Below are positions 12,245 through 19,438 of a stretch of 19,438 nucleotides of DNA, one piece after another. The translations under genes and the position numbers were made by a program. The DNA comes from JAJPXI01 sp045602885. Lineage in GTDB: Bacteria; Bacillota; Clostridia; Oscillospirales; Oscillospiraceae. Location: contig JAZSCJ010000016.1 in NCBI GenBank assembly GCA_045602885.1, forward strand, positions 1-19,438, in the 5' to 3' direction. The first letter of the stretch is position 1. Every line of letters begins with the position of its first letter. Under the pieces are notes generated by a model that was not told the origin of the DNA, did no database searches, and worked only from the letters and a program-made list of their open reading frames with translations.

Positions 12245-13459
12245 ATGGGCAAAAACCTGAAAGGGAAAGAATGCGGCAAGGGTATCTGCCAGAGAAAGGA
12301 TGGTTTGTTTTTCGCGCGGTTCGTAGACAAGCGCGGAGTGCGTCACGAGAAATACTTTCACACACTTCCAGAGGCTCGCAATTGGCTGGATGATGCGCGA
12401 TATGCTGACAGGCATGACAATGTGTTTGTGCCATCGGACATGACCGTGAATGCGTGGTTTGAGTATTGGATTGCGCATGTTGTCGGTGATTTGTCGCCCA
12501 ATACCCGGCGAAATTATCGGGAACGATACGTTTACAACATCCAACCCGTAATTGGCGACATGCTGTTGGCTGAGGTAAAACCGATGCACTGCAAAATGGT
12601 GTTGAACAACATGGACGACAAATACGCCGGGTCCACGATTCGACAAACATACATTACGATGGGGACACTGTTTCGCTCGGCCCTGATGAACGACTTGATC
12701 GAAAAGCATCCGATGAACGGGGTCCGATACACTAAGCCCGTCAAGGCCGTGGATGACATCAAATACCTCACGGTGGAAGAGCAAGAAAAGTTCATGGAAG
12801 TGGCAAAACGATCGCACAATTATTACCAGTACGCGTTGCTCTTGGAAACTGGGTTGCGCACCGGCGAATTAATCGGTTTGACATGGGATGCAGTGGACAT
12901 CAAGAAGCGAACATTGACCGTCAACAAAACTTTGGAGTATCGGCACAAGCAAGGTTGTTGGCGTGCTGGTCCGCCGAAAACGATGCACAGTTATCGAACC
13001 ATCCCGCTGACCAATCGTGCCTGTGAAATCCTTGAAAAGGTTTTAATGAGCCGATGCACGCAAAAAGAAGCGAGCACGCTTTCCCAGACGTTGGAGTACA
13101 TAGATCGCCGCACTGGGGAAAAGACCCTTCTTGTGATGCGTGACCTTGTGTTCATCAACTGGAGGACGGGAGAACCGGCAAAAAACAGTTCTTACGATAC
13201 CCACTTGTACAAGCTGTGCGACGAGGCGGGCATCAAGCGATTCTGTATGCATGCTTTGCGGCACACGTATGCCACAAGAGCGATTGAAAGCGGTGTGCAG
13301 CCGAAGGTGCTGCAAAAACTGCTGGGCCATTCGAGCATCAAAACCACGATGGATAGATATGTCCATGTGACAGATGATTCTATGGCAAATGCGGTGCGGC
13401 AGTTTGAAAGCTGTCAGCACGGAAAATGGTGTAAAAATGGTGTAAAATCCGCTGTTTGA
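12245..13459 (+). CDS. int: Tyrosine integrase, Tn916 family
   Basis: This 404-aa site-specific recombinase starts at the ATG behind AAAGGAG (12229-12235). The open frame reaches back to a TTG at 12164, but that codon is part of the promoter. An AP2-like arm-binding domain (about residues 10-55) precedes the core-binding SAM-like domain (about 65-165). The catalytic domain shows R205 in GLRTGE, K245, H336-x2-R339 in HALRHTYATR, H362 in LLGHSS and the nucleophile Y372 in DRYVH. All catalytic residues are present, so it is probably active. The last codons (13425-13447) contain the right-arm repeats. It ends 39 bp before the ychF start codon with no terminator between, so its transcript can run into ychF. 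Confidence 0.95.
   Translation: MGKNLKGKECGKGICQRKDGLFFARFVDKRGVRHEKYFHTLPEARNWLDDARYADRHDNVFVPSDMTVNAWFEYWIAHVVGDLSPNTRRNYRERYVYNIQPVIGDMLLAEVKPMHCKMVLNNMDDKYAGSTIRQTYITMGTLFRSALMNDLIEKHPMNGVRYTKPVKAVDDIKYLTVEEQEKFMEVAKRSHNYYQYALLLETGLRTGELIGLTWDAVDIKKRTLTVNKTLEYRHKQGCWRAGPPKTMHSYRTIPLTNRACEILEKVLMSRCTQKEASTLSQTLEYIDRRTGEKTLLVMRDLVFINWRTGEPAKNSSYDTHLYKLCDEAGIKRFCMHALRHTYATRAIESGVQPKVLQKLLGHSSIKTTMDRYVHVTDDSMANAVRQFESCQHGKWCKNGVKSAV
13425..13447 (+). repeat. Right-end integrase arm-type sites
   Basis: AATGGTGTAAA occurs twice with an 11-bp period, first units at 13425 and 13436, inside the end of int and 51 bp from the core. It matches the motif and spacing at 5069-5088 in the left end. Both ends carry it in the same strand orientation. 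Confidence 0.7.
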
Positions 13460-13497
13460 ACACCGCAAAGCCTTGGAAATAAAGGAGAACGAGAGAT

Positions 13498-13515
13498 TAT
13501 GAAATTAGGTATCGT
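13498..13515 (+). repeat. attR: attR core overlapping the ychF start
   Basis: TATGAAATTAGGTATCGT is identical to attL. ATG (13499-13501) is the ychF start codon, so the crossover leaves the protein sequence unchanged. Upstream of it the element supplies AAAGGAG (13481-13487) in place of the native leader. Confidence 0.9.
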
Positions 13516-14590
13516 GGGACTTCCCAACGTGGGCAAGTCCACCCTGTTCAATGCCATCACCAACGCCGGCGCCGAGAGCGCCAACTACCCCTTCTGCACC
13601 ATCGACCCCAACGTGGGCGTGGTGGCTGTGCCTGATTCCCGGCTGGACAAGCTGACCGAGATGTACAACCCCAAGAAGACCACCCCCGCCGTGGTGGAGT
13701 TCGTGGACATCGCCGGTCTGGTCAAGGGCGCTTCCAAGGGCGAGGGCCTGGGCAACAAGTTTTTGGCCAACATCCGTGAGTGCGCCGCCATCGTGCATGT
13801 GGTGCGCTGTTTTGACGATGAAAATGTCATCCATGTGGAAGGCTCCACCGATCCCCTGCGTGACATCGGCATCATCGACATTGAGCTGATCATGGCCGAC
13901 GTGGAAATGGTGGAGCGGCGCATCGACAAGGCGCAGAAGGCCGCCAAGGCCGATAAGAAGTTCCTGCATGAGGTGGAAGTGTTCTCCGCGTTGAAGGACT
14001 GGCTCAACGACGGCAATTCGGCCCGCTCCTTTGAGTGCGATGACGAGGACAAGGCCATTCTGGCCACCAGCGAGCTGCTGAGTCTCAAGCCCATCATCTA
14101 CGCCGCCAATCTGGACGAGGACGGCTTTGCCGATTACAAAAACGTCGGCTATTACAATCAGGTGGCCGATCTGGCCGTCAAAGAGGGGGCGCAGGTCATT
14201 CCCGTGTGCGCCAAGCTGGAGTCCGAGATCGCCGAGCTGGACGGCGAGGAAAAGGCCATGTTCCTGGAGGAGCTGGGCATTACCGAGTCCGGTCTGGATC
14301 GTCTGATCAAGGCCAGCTACGCCCTGCTGGGTCTGATCTCCTTCCTGACCAGCGGCGAGGATGAGTGCCGTGCCTGGACCATTACCCGGGGCACCAAAGC
14401 ACCCCAGGCCGCCGGCAAGATCCATACCGACTTTGAGCGCGGCTTCATCCGTGCCGAAGTGGTGGCCTATGACGATCTGATGGCCTGCGGCTCTATGGTG
14501 GCCGCCAAGGAAAAGGGGCTGGTACGCTCCGAGGGCAAGGAGTACATTATGAAGGACGGCGACATCGTCCTGTTCCGCTTCAATGTGTAA
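13499..14590 (+). CDS. ychF: Redox-regulated ATPase YchF (Obg/TRAFAC family)
   Basis: This 363-aa protein is complete and of normal length. G1 is GLPNVGKST (7-15), the G3 region is FVDIAGLVKGASKGEGLGNKFL, and the usual NKxD is replaced by the NxxE-type sequence seen in ANLDEDG, which explains ATP rather than GTP preference in this family. A coiled-coil insertion follows, and the C-terminal TGS domain ends in DGDIVLFRFNV. YchF binds ribosomes and influences stress responses and translation. The gene has lost its ancestral upstream region to the inserted element, and its RBS is now element DNA. It overlaps the next gene by 8 bp. Its GC-rich codon use matches the host flanks, not the element. 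Confidence 0.96.
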   Translation: MKLGIVGLPNVGKSTLFNAITNAGAESANYPFCTIDPNVGVVAVPDSRLDKLTEMYNPKKTTPAVVEFVDIAGLVKGASKGEGLGNKFLANIRECAAIVHVVRCFDDENVIHVEGSTDPLRDIGIIDIELIMADVEMVERRIDKAQKAAKADKKFLHEVEVFSALKDWLNDGNSARSFECDDEDKAILATSELLSLKPIIYAANLDEDGFADYKNVGYYNQVADLAVKEGAQVIPVCAKLESEIAELDGEEKAMFLEELGITESGLDRLIKASYALLGLISFLTSGEDECRAWTITRGTKAPQAAGKIHTDFERGFIRAEVVAYDDLMACGSMVAAKEKGLVRSEGKEYIMKDGDIVLFRFNV

Positions 14591-15122
14591 GCAGCCCTGC
14601 CATATCTTTCTCACCGGCGGCGTTCAAACCGGCAAGTCCACCGTGTTGGAACAGGTGCTGGAGCGCTTGGATAGGACGGTGGGGGGATTTCGTACCGGCT
14701 CGGACGTGGGCGCCCATCTGCTGGAGCAGGAGCGTTGGATCTGCCTGTGGGATGCCGCGGGCGACCCGATTTATGACCGGACACATCGTGTGGCGCACAT
14801 TGCGCCGCAGGCGCGGCAAGGGTTTCCTGCGCGCTTTGACGCACTGGGCTGTGATGCGCTGCGTCGTGCCCGGGAAAATCACGCGCAGCTTATTGTAATG
14901 GACGAGTGCGGATTTCTGGAAAAGGACGCCGCCGCCTTTCAAAGCGAGGTTTTGCGCACGCTGGACGGGGACACGCCGGTGCTGGGCATCGTGCGCCTGC
15001 GCAGCAGGGGCTGGACCGATGCCATTCGCAATCACCCCAAGGTCACCCTGATCACAGTCACCGAGGAAAACCGCGACACGCTGGCCGAGCAGGTTTTGAA
15101 CTTGATACAGACGCAAATATGA
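14583..15122 (+). CDS. THEP1-type nucleoside-triphosphatase
   Basis: This 179-aa P-loop NTPase starts within the last codons of ychF. It shows Walker A GGVQTGKST (12-20), Walker B-like LIVMDECGFLE, and the family's GGFRTGSDV segment after the first helix. THEP1 enzymes hydrolyse NTPs in vitro; the physiological role is uncertain, and in some anaerobes they lie near molybdopterin or RNA-related genes. Here coupling to ychF is the only context. It ends 20 bp before a very strong terminator. Confidence 0.88.
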   Translation: MCKQPCHIFLTGGVQTGKSTVLEQVLERLDRTVGGFRTGSDVGAHLLEQERWICLWDAAGDPIYDRTHRVAHIAPQARQGFPARFDALGCDALRRARENHAQLIVMDECGFLEKDAAAFQSEVLRTLDGDTPVLGIVRLRSRGWTDAIRNHPKVTLITVTEENRDTLAEQVLNLIQTQI

Positions 15123-15142
15123 GCAGCCAAAGGTAATGTTTG

Positions 15143-15180
15143 CCAAGGGAAAAACAGTCCTGTTTTTCCCTTGGCTTTAT
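15143..15180 (+). terminator. Strong terminator after the ychF-THEP1 unit
   Basis: CCAAGGGAAAAACAG and CTGTTTTTCCCTTGG form a perfect 15-bp stem (15143-15174) across a two-base loop, followed by CTTTATT. It isolates the defence cassette from host transcription. Confidence 0.9.
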
Positions 15181-15239
15181 TCGTTTTTTCAAAAATGGAT
15201 TAAGTTACAGGAAGTGTATACAGTACAATTCAGGATATC

Positions 15240-15268
15240 TGGAAAAAGCGACAGGACTATGGTATGAT
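15240..15268 (+). promoter_or_regulatory. Promoter of the restriction-modification gene
   Basis: TGGAAA (15240-15245), 17 bp and TATGAT (15263-15268) give a start about 30 nt ahead of the ATG at 15306, which has GGAGGAAATCGCC before it. The -10 is good and the -35 moderate. Confidence 0.65.
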
Positions 15269-15305
15269 ATAAAAAATTCCCCAAACTCGAATGGAGGAAA
15301 TCGCC

Positions 15306-18071
15306 ATGACAGACGCACAGCGCAGAGCCGCCGCCAAACAATTCGCCGCCGATTGGGCAGGTAAGGGCTATGAGAAGGGTCACAGTCAGACCTTCTGGCT
15401 TGCGCTGCTCCAAAAGGTCTATGGCGTGGCCGAGCCGGACAAGTTCATCACCTTTGAAGATCAGATCATGCTCGACCACACCTCCTTTATCGACGGCTTT
15501 ATCCCGTCCACCCATGTCCTCATTGAGCAAAAGGGCATCGACAAAGACTTGAACAAGCCCATCAAGCAGTCGGATGGCTCTTTGCTGACACCCTTCCAGC
15601 AGGCCAAGCGCTACGCTGCCGAACTTCCCTATTCCCAGCGTCCGCGCTGGATTGTGACCTGTAACTTTGCCGAGTTCCACGTCTACGATATGGAGCGCCC
15701 TACAGGTGAGGCCGAGATCATCAAGCTGGCCGACCTCGAAAAAGAATATTACCGCTTGCAGTTCCTTGTTGACACCGGGGACAGCCACATCAAGAAAGAA
15801 ATGGAAATCTCCTTGAAAGCTGGCGAGCTTGTGGGTGTGCTGTACGATGCGCTTTTGCAACAGTACAAAGACCATAACGACCCCGAAACGCTCAAAAGTC
15901 TCAATGCCCTGTGCGTCCGGCTGGTGTTCTGCCTGTATGCCGAGGATGCGGGTGTTTTCGGCTCTCACGGTATGTTCCACAACTATCTGGAGCACCACCA
16001 AGGGAAGGATGCCCGCCGCGCTCTGATCGACCTGTTTAAGGTACTGGACACCAAGCCGGAAGACCGCGACCCGTACATGGACGACGACCTTGCCGCGTTC
16101 CCCTATGTCAACGGCGGCCTGTTTTCTGACAAAAGCATCATTGTTCCCCGGCTGGATGATGCTATTGTGGACTTGATTCTCAACCGTGCCAGCGGTGACT
16201 TTGATTGGTCGGCAATCAGCCCCACGATCTTTGGTGCGGTGTTTGAAAGCACGCTGAATCCCGAAACCCGACGCTCTGGCGGTATGCACTATACCAGCAT
16301 TGAGAACATTCACAAGGTTATCGACCCGCTGTTTCTGGACGGTCTGCGAGAGGAATTGGCGGCGATCAAGGAGATCACCGTCGATAAGACGCGCGACGCA
16401 AAACTGCGCAGTTTTCAAGTTCGCCTTGCGAACTTGATATTCCTTGACCCCGCTTGTGGCTCGGGCAACTTTTTGACCGAGACATACATCTCTCTGCGGC
16501 GGCTGGAAAATGAAGTGATTTCCTTGCTTCACAGAGATCAGATTATTATGGATATGGGAAATCCGATCAAAGTGTCGATTGGCCAGTTTTACGGCATCGA
16601 GATCAACGACTTTGCCGTCACGGTTGCCAAAACTGCCCTTTGGATTGCCGAAAGCCAGATGATGAAGGAAACCGAGGACGTCGTTCACATGAGCCTCGAT
16701 TTTCTCCCGCTGAAATCTTATGCCAATATCGTAGAGGGCAACGCCCTGCGTCTGGATTGGGAGAGCGTTGTTCCCAAGGATAAACTGGACTACATCATGG
16801 GTAATCCGCCATTTGTCGGCGCTCGACTGATGGAAAAACCGCAGAAGGATGACTTAAGTATTGTGTTTTCTGGGCTGAAAAACACCGGGAATCTGGACTA
16901 TGTATCGGGATGGTATAAGAAAGCAGCTGCACTGATGAACGACAGTTCCATCCGAGCTGCGTTGGTCTCAACAAATTCCATTACGCAAGGTGAACAAGTC
17001 CCCGTTCTATGGAGTTCCTTAATTGATGATGGTGTCCATATTGATTTTGCGCATCGAACTTTTAGATGGGACAGCGAGGCCAAAATCAAGGCTCATGTAC
17101 ACTGTGTCATCATTGGCTTTAGCATTGCTCCTTCTACCAAGCGCAGGCAACTATTCACATCGGAAAGGGTAACCTTTGTTGAGAACATCAATCCTTATTT
17201 GGTTGATGGCCCGACTGTTTTAATTGATAGTCGGAAGCGAACTTTATGCGATGTCCCAAATGTTGTGTTTGGAAGTATGCCTAATGATGGCGGTCATTTG
17301 AGCGATTACTCTACTGATGAAAAGAACTCCATTGTTGCAGAGCATCCGGAAGCGGAAGATATGTTTAAGCGTTTTCTTGGTGCAACAGAGTTTTTGCACA
17401 GCAAAGAACGGTGGTGCCTTTGGCTAAAGGGAATTTCGCCCGCTCAGTTGAGAAAAGTCCCCAAGGTGTTAGAGGCTGTTTCAGCGGTAAAAGAAATGCG
17501 CGAAAGTAGCAACCGCGAGGCAACAAAAAAATTGGCGCAAACGCCAACCTTGTTTGGAGAAATTCGTCAACCTGAAACAGAGTATATTATCATTCCGCGT
17601 CATTCTTCGCAGAACAGACGTTATATTCCGATAGGCTTCGTCTCGCCTGAAATCATTTGTGGTGACGCTAATCTATTGATGCCAGATGCTTCCTTGTTCC
17701 ATTTTGGTGTTATGTTGTCAAATGTCCACAACGCATGGATGCGAACAGTGTGCGGAAGAATTAAGAGCGACTACAGATATTCTGTGAATGTAGTTTATAA
17801 CAATTTCCCATGGCCGACACCTACCGATGCACAAAAGGCCAAAATCGAGCAAACCGCACAGGCCATCCTCGATGCCCGCGCCTTGTATCCCGACGCAAGC
17901 CTTGCCGATCTCTACGACGAAGTAGCCATGCCGCCGGAACTGCGCAAAGCCCACCAGCAGAATGACCGAGCCGTCATGCAAGCCTACGGTTTCGACATCA
18001 AAACCACCACCGAGACCTCCTGCGTCGCGGAACTGATGAAGATGTATCAGAAATTGACGGAAAAGGAATAA
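15306..18071 (+). CDS. MmeI-like type IIL restriction-modification enzyme
   Basis: A single 921-aa chain combines endonuclease, adenine-methyltransferase and target recognition. Its length is close to that of MmeI (919 aa). The start at 15306 is chosen for its RBS rather than the ATG 15 bp upstream. Nuclease residues fit D63-x10-E74-Q75-K76 (FIDGF and VLIEQKG). The methyltransferase has SAM motif FLDPACGSGNFL (379-390), GGMHYTS before it, FYGIEINDFA, and catalytic N500-P-P-F503. The specificity region (about 511-831) is visibly AT-richer than the rest, and a short helical C terminus follows. Such enzymes methylate one strand for protection and cut about 20 nt from the site, so no separate methylase is needed. 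A 4-bp gap separates it from the next gene. Confidence 0.93.
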   Translation: MTDAQRRAAAKQFAADWAGKGYEKGHSQTFWLALLQKVYGVAEPDKFITFEDQIMLDHTSFIDGFIPSTHVLIEQKGIDKDLNKPIKQSDGSLLTPFQQAKRYAAELPYSQRPRWIVTCNFAEFHVYDMERPTGEAEIIKLADLEKEYYRLQFLVDTGDSHIKKEMEISLKAGELVGVLYDALLQQYKDHNDPETLKSLNALCVRLVFCLYAEDAGVFGSHGMFHNYLEHHQGKDARRALIDLFKVLDTKPEDRDPYMDDDLAAFPYVNGGLFSDKSIIVPRLDDAIVDLILNRASGDFDWSAISPTIFGAVFESTLNPETRRSGGMHYTSIENIHKVIDPLFLDGLREELAAIKEITVDKTRDAKLRSFQVRLANLIFLDPACGSGNFLTETYISLRRLENEVISLLHRDQIIMDMGNPIKVSIGQFYGIEINDFAVTVAKTALWIAESQMMKETEDVVHMSLDFLPLKSYANIVEGNALRLDWESVVPKDKLDYIMGNPPFVGARLMEKPQKDDLSIVFSGLKNTGNLDYVSGWYKKAAALMNDSSIRAALVSTNSITQGEQVPVLWSSLIDDGVHIDFAHRTFRWDSEAKIKAHVHCVIIGFSIAPSTKRRQLFTSERVTFVENINPYLVDGPTVLIDSRKRTLCDVPNVVFGSMPNDGGHLSDYSTDEKNSIVAEHPEAEDMFKRFLGATEFLHSKERWCLWLKGISPAQLRKVPKVLEAVSAVKEMRESSNREATKKLAQTPTLFGEIRQPETEYIIIPRHSSQNRRYIPIGFVSPEIICGDANLLMPDASLFHFGVMLSNVHNAWMRTVCGRIKSDYRYSVNVVYNNFPWPTPTDAQKAKIEQTAQAILDARALYPDASLADLYDEVAMPPELRKAHQQNDRAVMQAYGFDIKTTTETSCVAELMKMYQKLTEKE

Positions 18072-18075
18072 TAAA

Positions 18076-18681
18076 ATGCTGATTTTGATGAAAGATGTCC
18101 TCGAAATTGCCTATTATATTGCCTTTATCATTTTAACGTTTCTCATCGTTAGATATGCCATCAAAACATACAGGTTTCAAACGAAAACCGAGTCCACTTT
18201 GTATTGCAAACTGTATGTTCCTGCGGCGGAATTGGGATTTGTGGAGCAACTTGTTTGCCTCGAAGTATATAATTACGGCAATAAGCCAGCTGAAAATGTG
18301 ACCATCAATATTGGAACAAAGAAGGTCGCTACTGTCGATTACATCAAGCCAAACGAAAGCGCTTCATTCCCAATAGGCGAAGTCCTAAGGATGATTGGAT
18401 GTAACCGTGTGTTCATCCAATCGCAGGAAATACACGCCGATACAGTAACCATCGCTATTGGTGTTGCTGGGAAAGAAATTCCTTTTGAGATTAGCACTAC
18501 TGCGTTGACGTTGCGTTCCGAAGTGTTGCACAACGAGCCAGAAGTTGTTGCCAGAACGCTTCAGGACATTAATAAGACGCTTGGAAAAGCTTTCGACTGT
18601 CACCAAATCGGCCCCGGTCATACCTCCTTCAGAGATGAACTATGCGAGATTGCCCGAAACATTAAGTCCAAACAAAACTAA
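18076..18681 (+). CDS. Membrane-anchored protein of unknown function downstream of the R-M enzyme
   Basis: This 201-aa protein starts 4 bp after the R-M stop, behind AAAAGGA. One transmembrane helix (about residues 10-29, EIAYYIAFIILTFLIVRYAI) places the rest in the cytoplasm or outside; the lysine/arginine-rich flank (KTYRFQTK) after the helix favours a cytoplasmic C-terminal part. The soluble region has an immunoglobulin-like beta pattern (LVCLEVYNYGNKPAENVTINIG, YIKPNESASFPIGEV) and a helical tail. I recognise no family. Its coupling to the R-M gene within terminator-bounded borders suggests a defence accessory or an immunity-linked factor. A strong bidirectional terminator follows. An alternative start at the ATG at 18091 is possible. 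Confidence 0.78.
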   Translation: MLILMKDVLEIAYYIAFIILTFLIVRYAIKTYRFQTKTESTLYCKLYVPAAELGFVEQLVCLEVYNYGNKPAENVTINIGTKKVATVDYIKPNESASFPIGEVLRMIGCNRVFIQSQEIHADTVTIAIGVAGKEIPFEISTTALTLRSEVLHNEPEVVARTLQDINKTLGKAFDCHQIGPGHTSFRDELCEIARNIKSKQN

Positions 18682-18728
18682 AAAAGAGACCCCTACCACC
18701 AAAACATGATGGTAAGGGGTCTCTTTTT
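18681..18728. terminator. Bidirectional terminator closing the defence cassette
   Basis: AAAAAGAGACCCCT-ACCA (18681-18698) pairs with TGGT-a-AGGGGTCTCTTTTT (18710-18728). The stem has 14 perfect pairs plus 4 after a one-base bulge. It also lies downstream of the reverse-strand trmO. Confidence 0.93.
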
Positions 18729-18781
18729 CGTCTTAACTTAACAGATTTTTGCTTAGCTTAATGACATTGGCCGTAGGCTGC

Positions 18782-19438
18782 TCATTTTTTTATCTCAATG
18801 CGGCAGACGGTCAGAACATCGCCCTTAACCCGAAAGTGTACCTCCAGTCCGGCGAAGGACAGGCCGTAGACCCGCTCCGGGTCGTTTTGGTAGGCCGGTC
18901 GGGGGTCCTGCGCCAACACGCCGCGCAGGGCGCTTTGCACCTCGTCCGACATGACCGCGCACAGGGCCTCGGGGATCTCCACCTGCAGCTTGTCCTCCGG
19001 CTTTTGGGCGGCAAAGCCGCCGATGGCCTCGGGGCGGCAGTCGGCATAGGGCAGGTAGGGCTTGATGTCATAAATAGGCGTGCCGTCCATCAGATCGGCT
19101 CCGCGCACCCAGATAACCGGGCCAAGGGCCGGGTCGGTTTCCACGCGGTCCAGCTTGACGCAGGACAGGCCGATGGGGTTGGGCCGGTAGGGCGAGCGGG
19201 TGGCGAACACGCCCAGCCGCTGATTGCCGCCCAGCCGGGGCGGGCGCACCGTGGGCGACCAGTCCTCCCGCCGGGCCTCGGAAAACTCCCAGATCAGCCA
19301 AAGGTGGGAAAACTCCTCCAGCCCGCGCAGAGCGTCGGGGTTGCGGTATTCCGGCTCAAATACCACCTTGGCCTGCAAATCCTCCACCAATCCGCTTTGC
19401 CGGGGGATGCCGAATTTTTCGGGAAAGGCGCTGTGTAT
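18782..19438 (-). CDS. trmO: tRNA (t6A37) N6-methyltransferase TrmO, 5' partial
   Basis: TrmO methylates N6-threonylcarbamoyl-adenosine at position 37 of tRNA-Thr using SAM. The reverse frame is open past the window edge: it reads FPEKFGIPRQSGLVEDL before the first GTG, which is the conserved N-terminal motif, so the GTG at 19390 is internal. Further landmarks are EEFSHLWLIWEF, the signature RSPYRPNPIGLS (beta-barrel SAM-binding core) and GADLMDGTPIYDIKPYLPYAD. The C-terminal region (PAYQNDPERVYGLSFAGLEVHF) matches the extended form of the family. The gene converges on the defence cassette, from which a terminator separates it, and it has the GC-rich composition of the host. Confidence 0.95.
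   Translation of the reverse strand: MHSAFPEKFGIPRQSGLVEDLQAKVVFEPEYRNPDALRGLEEFSHLWLIWEFSEARREDWSPTVRPPRLGGNQRLGVFATRSPYRPNPIGLSCVKLDRVETDPALGPVIWVRGADLMDGTPIYDIKPYLPYADCRPEAIGGFAAQKPEDKLQVEIPEALCAVMSDEVQSALRGVLAQDPRPAYQNDPERVYGLSFAGLEVHFRVKGDVLTVCRIEIKK

Larger units (their letters stand above)
4925..13515 (+). mobile_element. Integrated CRESS-Rep / Tn916-type integrase element in the ychF start codon
   Basis: The element is bounded by the 18-bp direct repeat TATGAAATTAGGTATCGT at 4925-4942 and 13498-13515. The right copy is the start of ychF; the left copy is the displaced host half. Inside lie int and xis at the right end, a HUH-SF3 Rep, small replication-region genes, an HTH regulator and a leftward cargo block. 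Conjugation genes, a relaxase and phage structural genes are absent. I read it as a plasmid-like element that excises by Xis/Int, replicates as a circle by rolling-circle-type initiation, and may be mobilised by other elements. Its AT-richer genes contrast with the GC-rich flanks. Confidence 0.9.

Noticed and set aside
8049..13459. Filamentous phage (inovirus) reading of the replication block
   Set aside because: Small genes before a Rep suggest it, but there is no Zot-like ATPase, no typical coat protein and no secretin. The Rep has an SF3 helicase, unlike the usual phage initiators.
4925..13515. Integrative conjugative element
   Set aside because: Int and Xis are Tn916-like, but no relaxase, FtsK/VirD4-like protein or T4SS gene fits in the element.
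13505..14614. A 369-codon reverse-strand open frame covering ychF
   Set aside because: It is an antisense shadow of a GC-rich, strongly biased gene: no RBS, low-complexity His/Gly/Leu content, and ychF is unambiguous on the forward strand.
15189..16688. A 499-codon reverse-strand open frame opposite the R-M gene
   Set aside because: It has no RBS or known motif and it runs across the R-M promoter and start. The forward frame carries all nuclease and methylase motifs.
18729..18781. Possible promoter between the cassette terminator and trmO
   Set aside because: trmO reads toward this point, and no forward gene follows in the window.

Overview
The window looks like a chromosomal segment of an anaerobic, GC-rich Firmicute, probably of the Oscillospiraceae / Faecalibacterium-Gemmiger type. 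This is an inference from four things: a V-type ATPase operon, a minimal SufC-SufB-like pair without the rest of a SUF operon, AGGAGG-type ribosome binding sites, and the codon use of the core genes. I could not run a search, so the taxonomic placement is soft.

Host part 1 (1-4925). The 3' end of a V/A-type ATPase operon (subunit B, then D) contains an array of six adjacent hairpins at the B-D junction. A strong bidirectional terminator separates it from a convergent gene for a cysteine-rich ferritin-like protein. A forward operon follows: SufC-like ATPase, SufB-like scaffold and PaaI-type thioesterase. The next gene in the ancestral chromosome was ychF.

Integrated element (4925-13515, about 8.6 kb). 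A Tn916-family integrase/excisionase element has inserted at the start codon of ychF. The 18-bp direct repeat TATGAAATTAGGTATCGT marks both ends, and its ATG is the ychF start. Paired AATGGTGTA repeats with 11-bp spacing lie just inside each end and look like integrase arm sites. The element carries a leftward cargo side: lipoprotein, secreted protein, SprT-like zinc metalloprotease and a 46-aa membrane peptide. Its rightward replication side has a sigma-region-4-like HTH protein, four small unknown proteins, a strongly structured 129-nt segment, a CRESS-like Rep (HUH endonuclease plus SF3 helicase), another small unknown protein, Xis and Int. A nearly identical 35-bp promoter-like block stands before two of the rightward gene groups. 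No relaxase, coupling protein, T4SS, Zot or capsid gene is visible. The best description is an integrated CRESS-Rep plasmid-like element, not a conjugative element or phage.

Host part 2 (13499-19438). ychF is intact but now has a ribosome binding site, and probably transcription, supplied by the element. A THEP1-type NTPase overlaps its end. A terminator-bounded defence cassette follows: a single-chain MmeI-like type IIL restriction-modification enzyme with a visibly different base composition in its specificity region, plus a membrane-anchored protein of unknown function 4 bp downstream. The window ends in trmO on the reverse strand, cut by the window edge.

The most unusual points are the use of the ychF start codon as attachment site with replacement of the gene's upstream region, the CRESS-like Rep together with Tn916-type recombination, the folded segment before rep, an int promoter embedded in a terminator hairpin, and the odd stop/start signals at the ntpB-ntpD junction.
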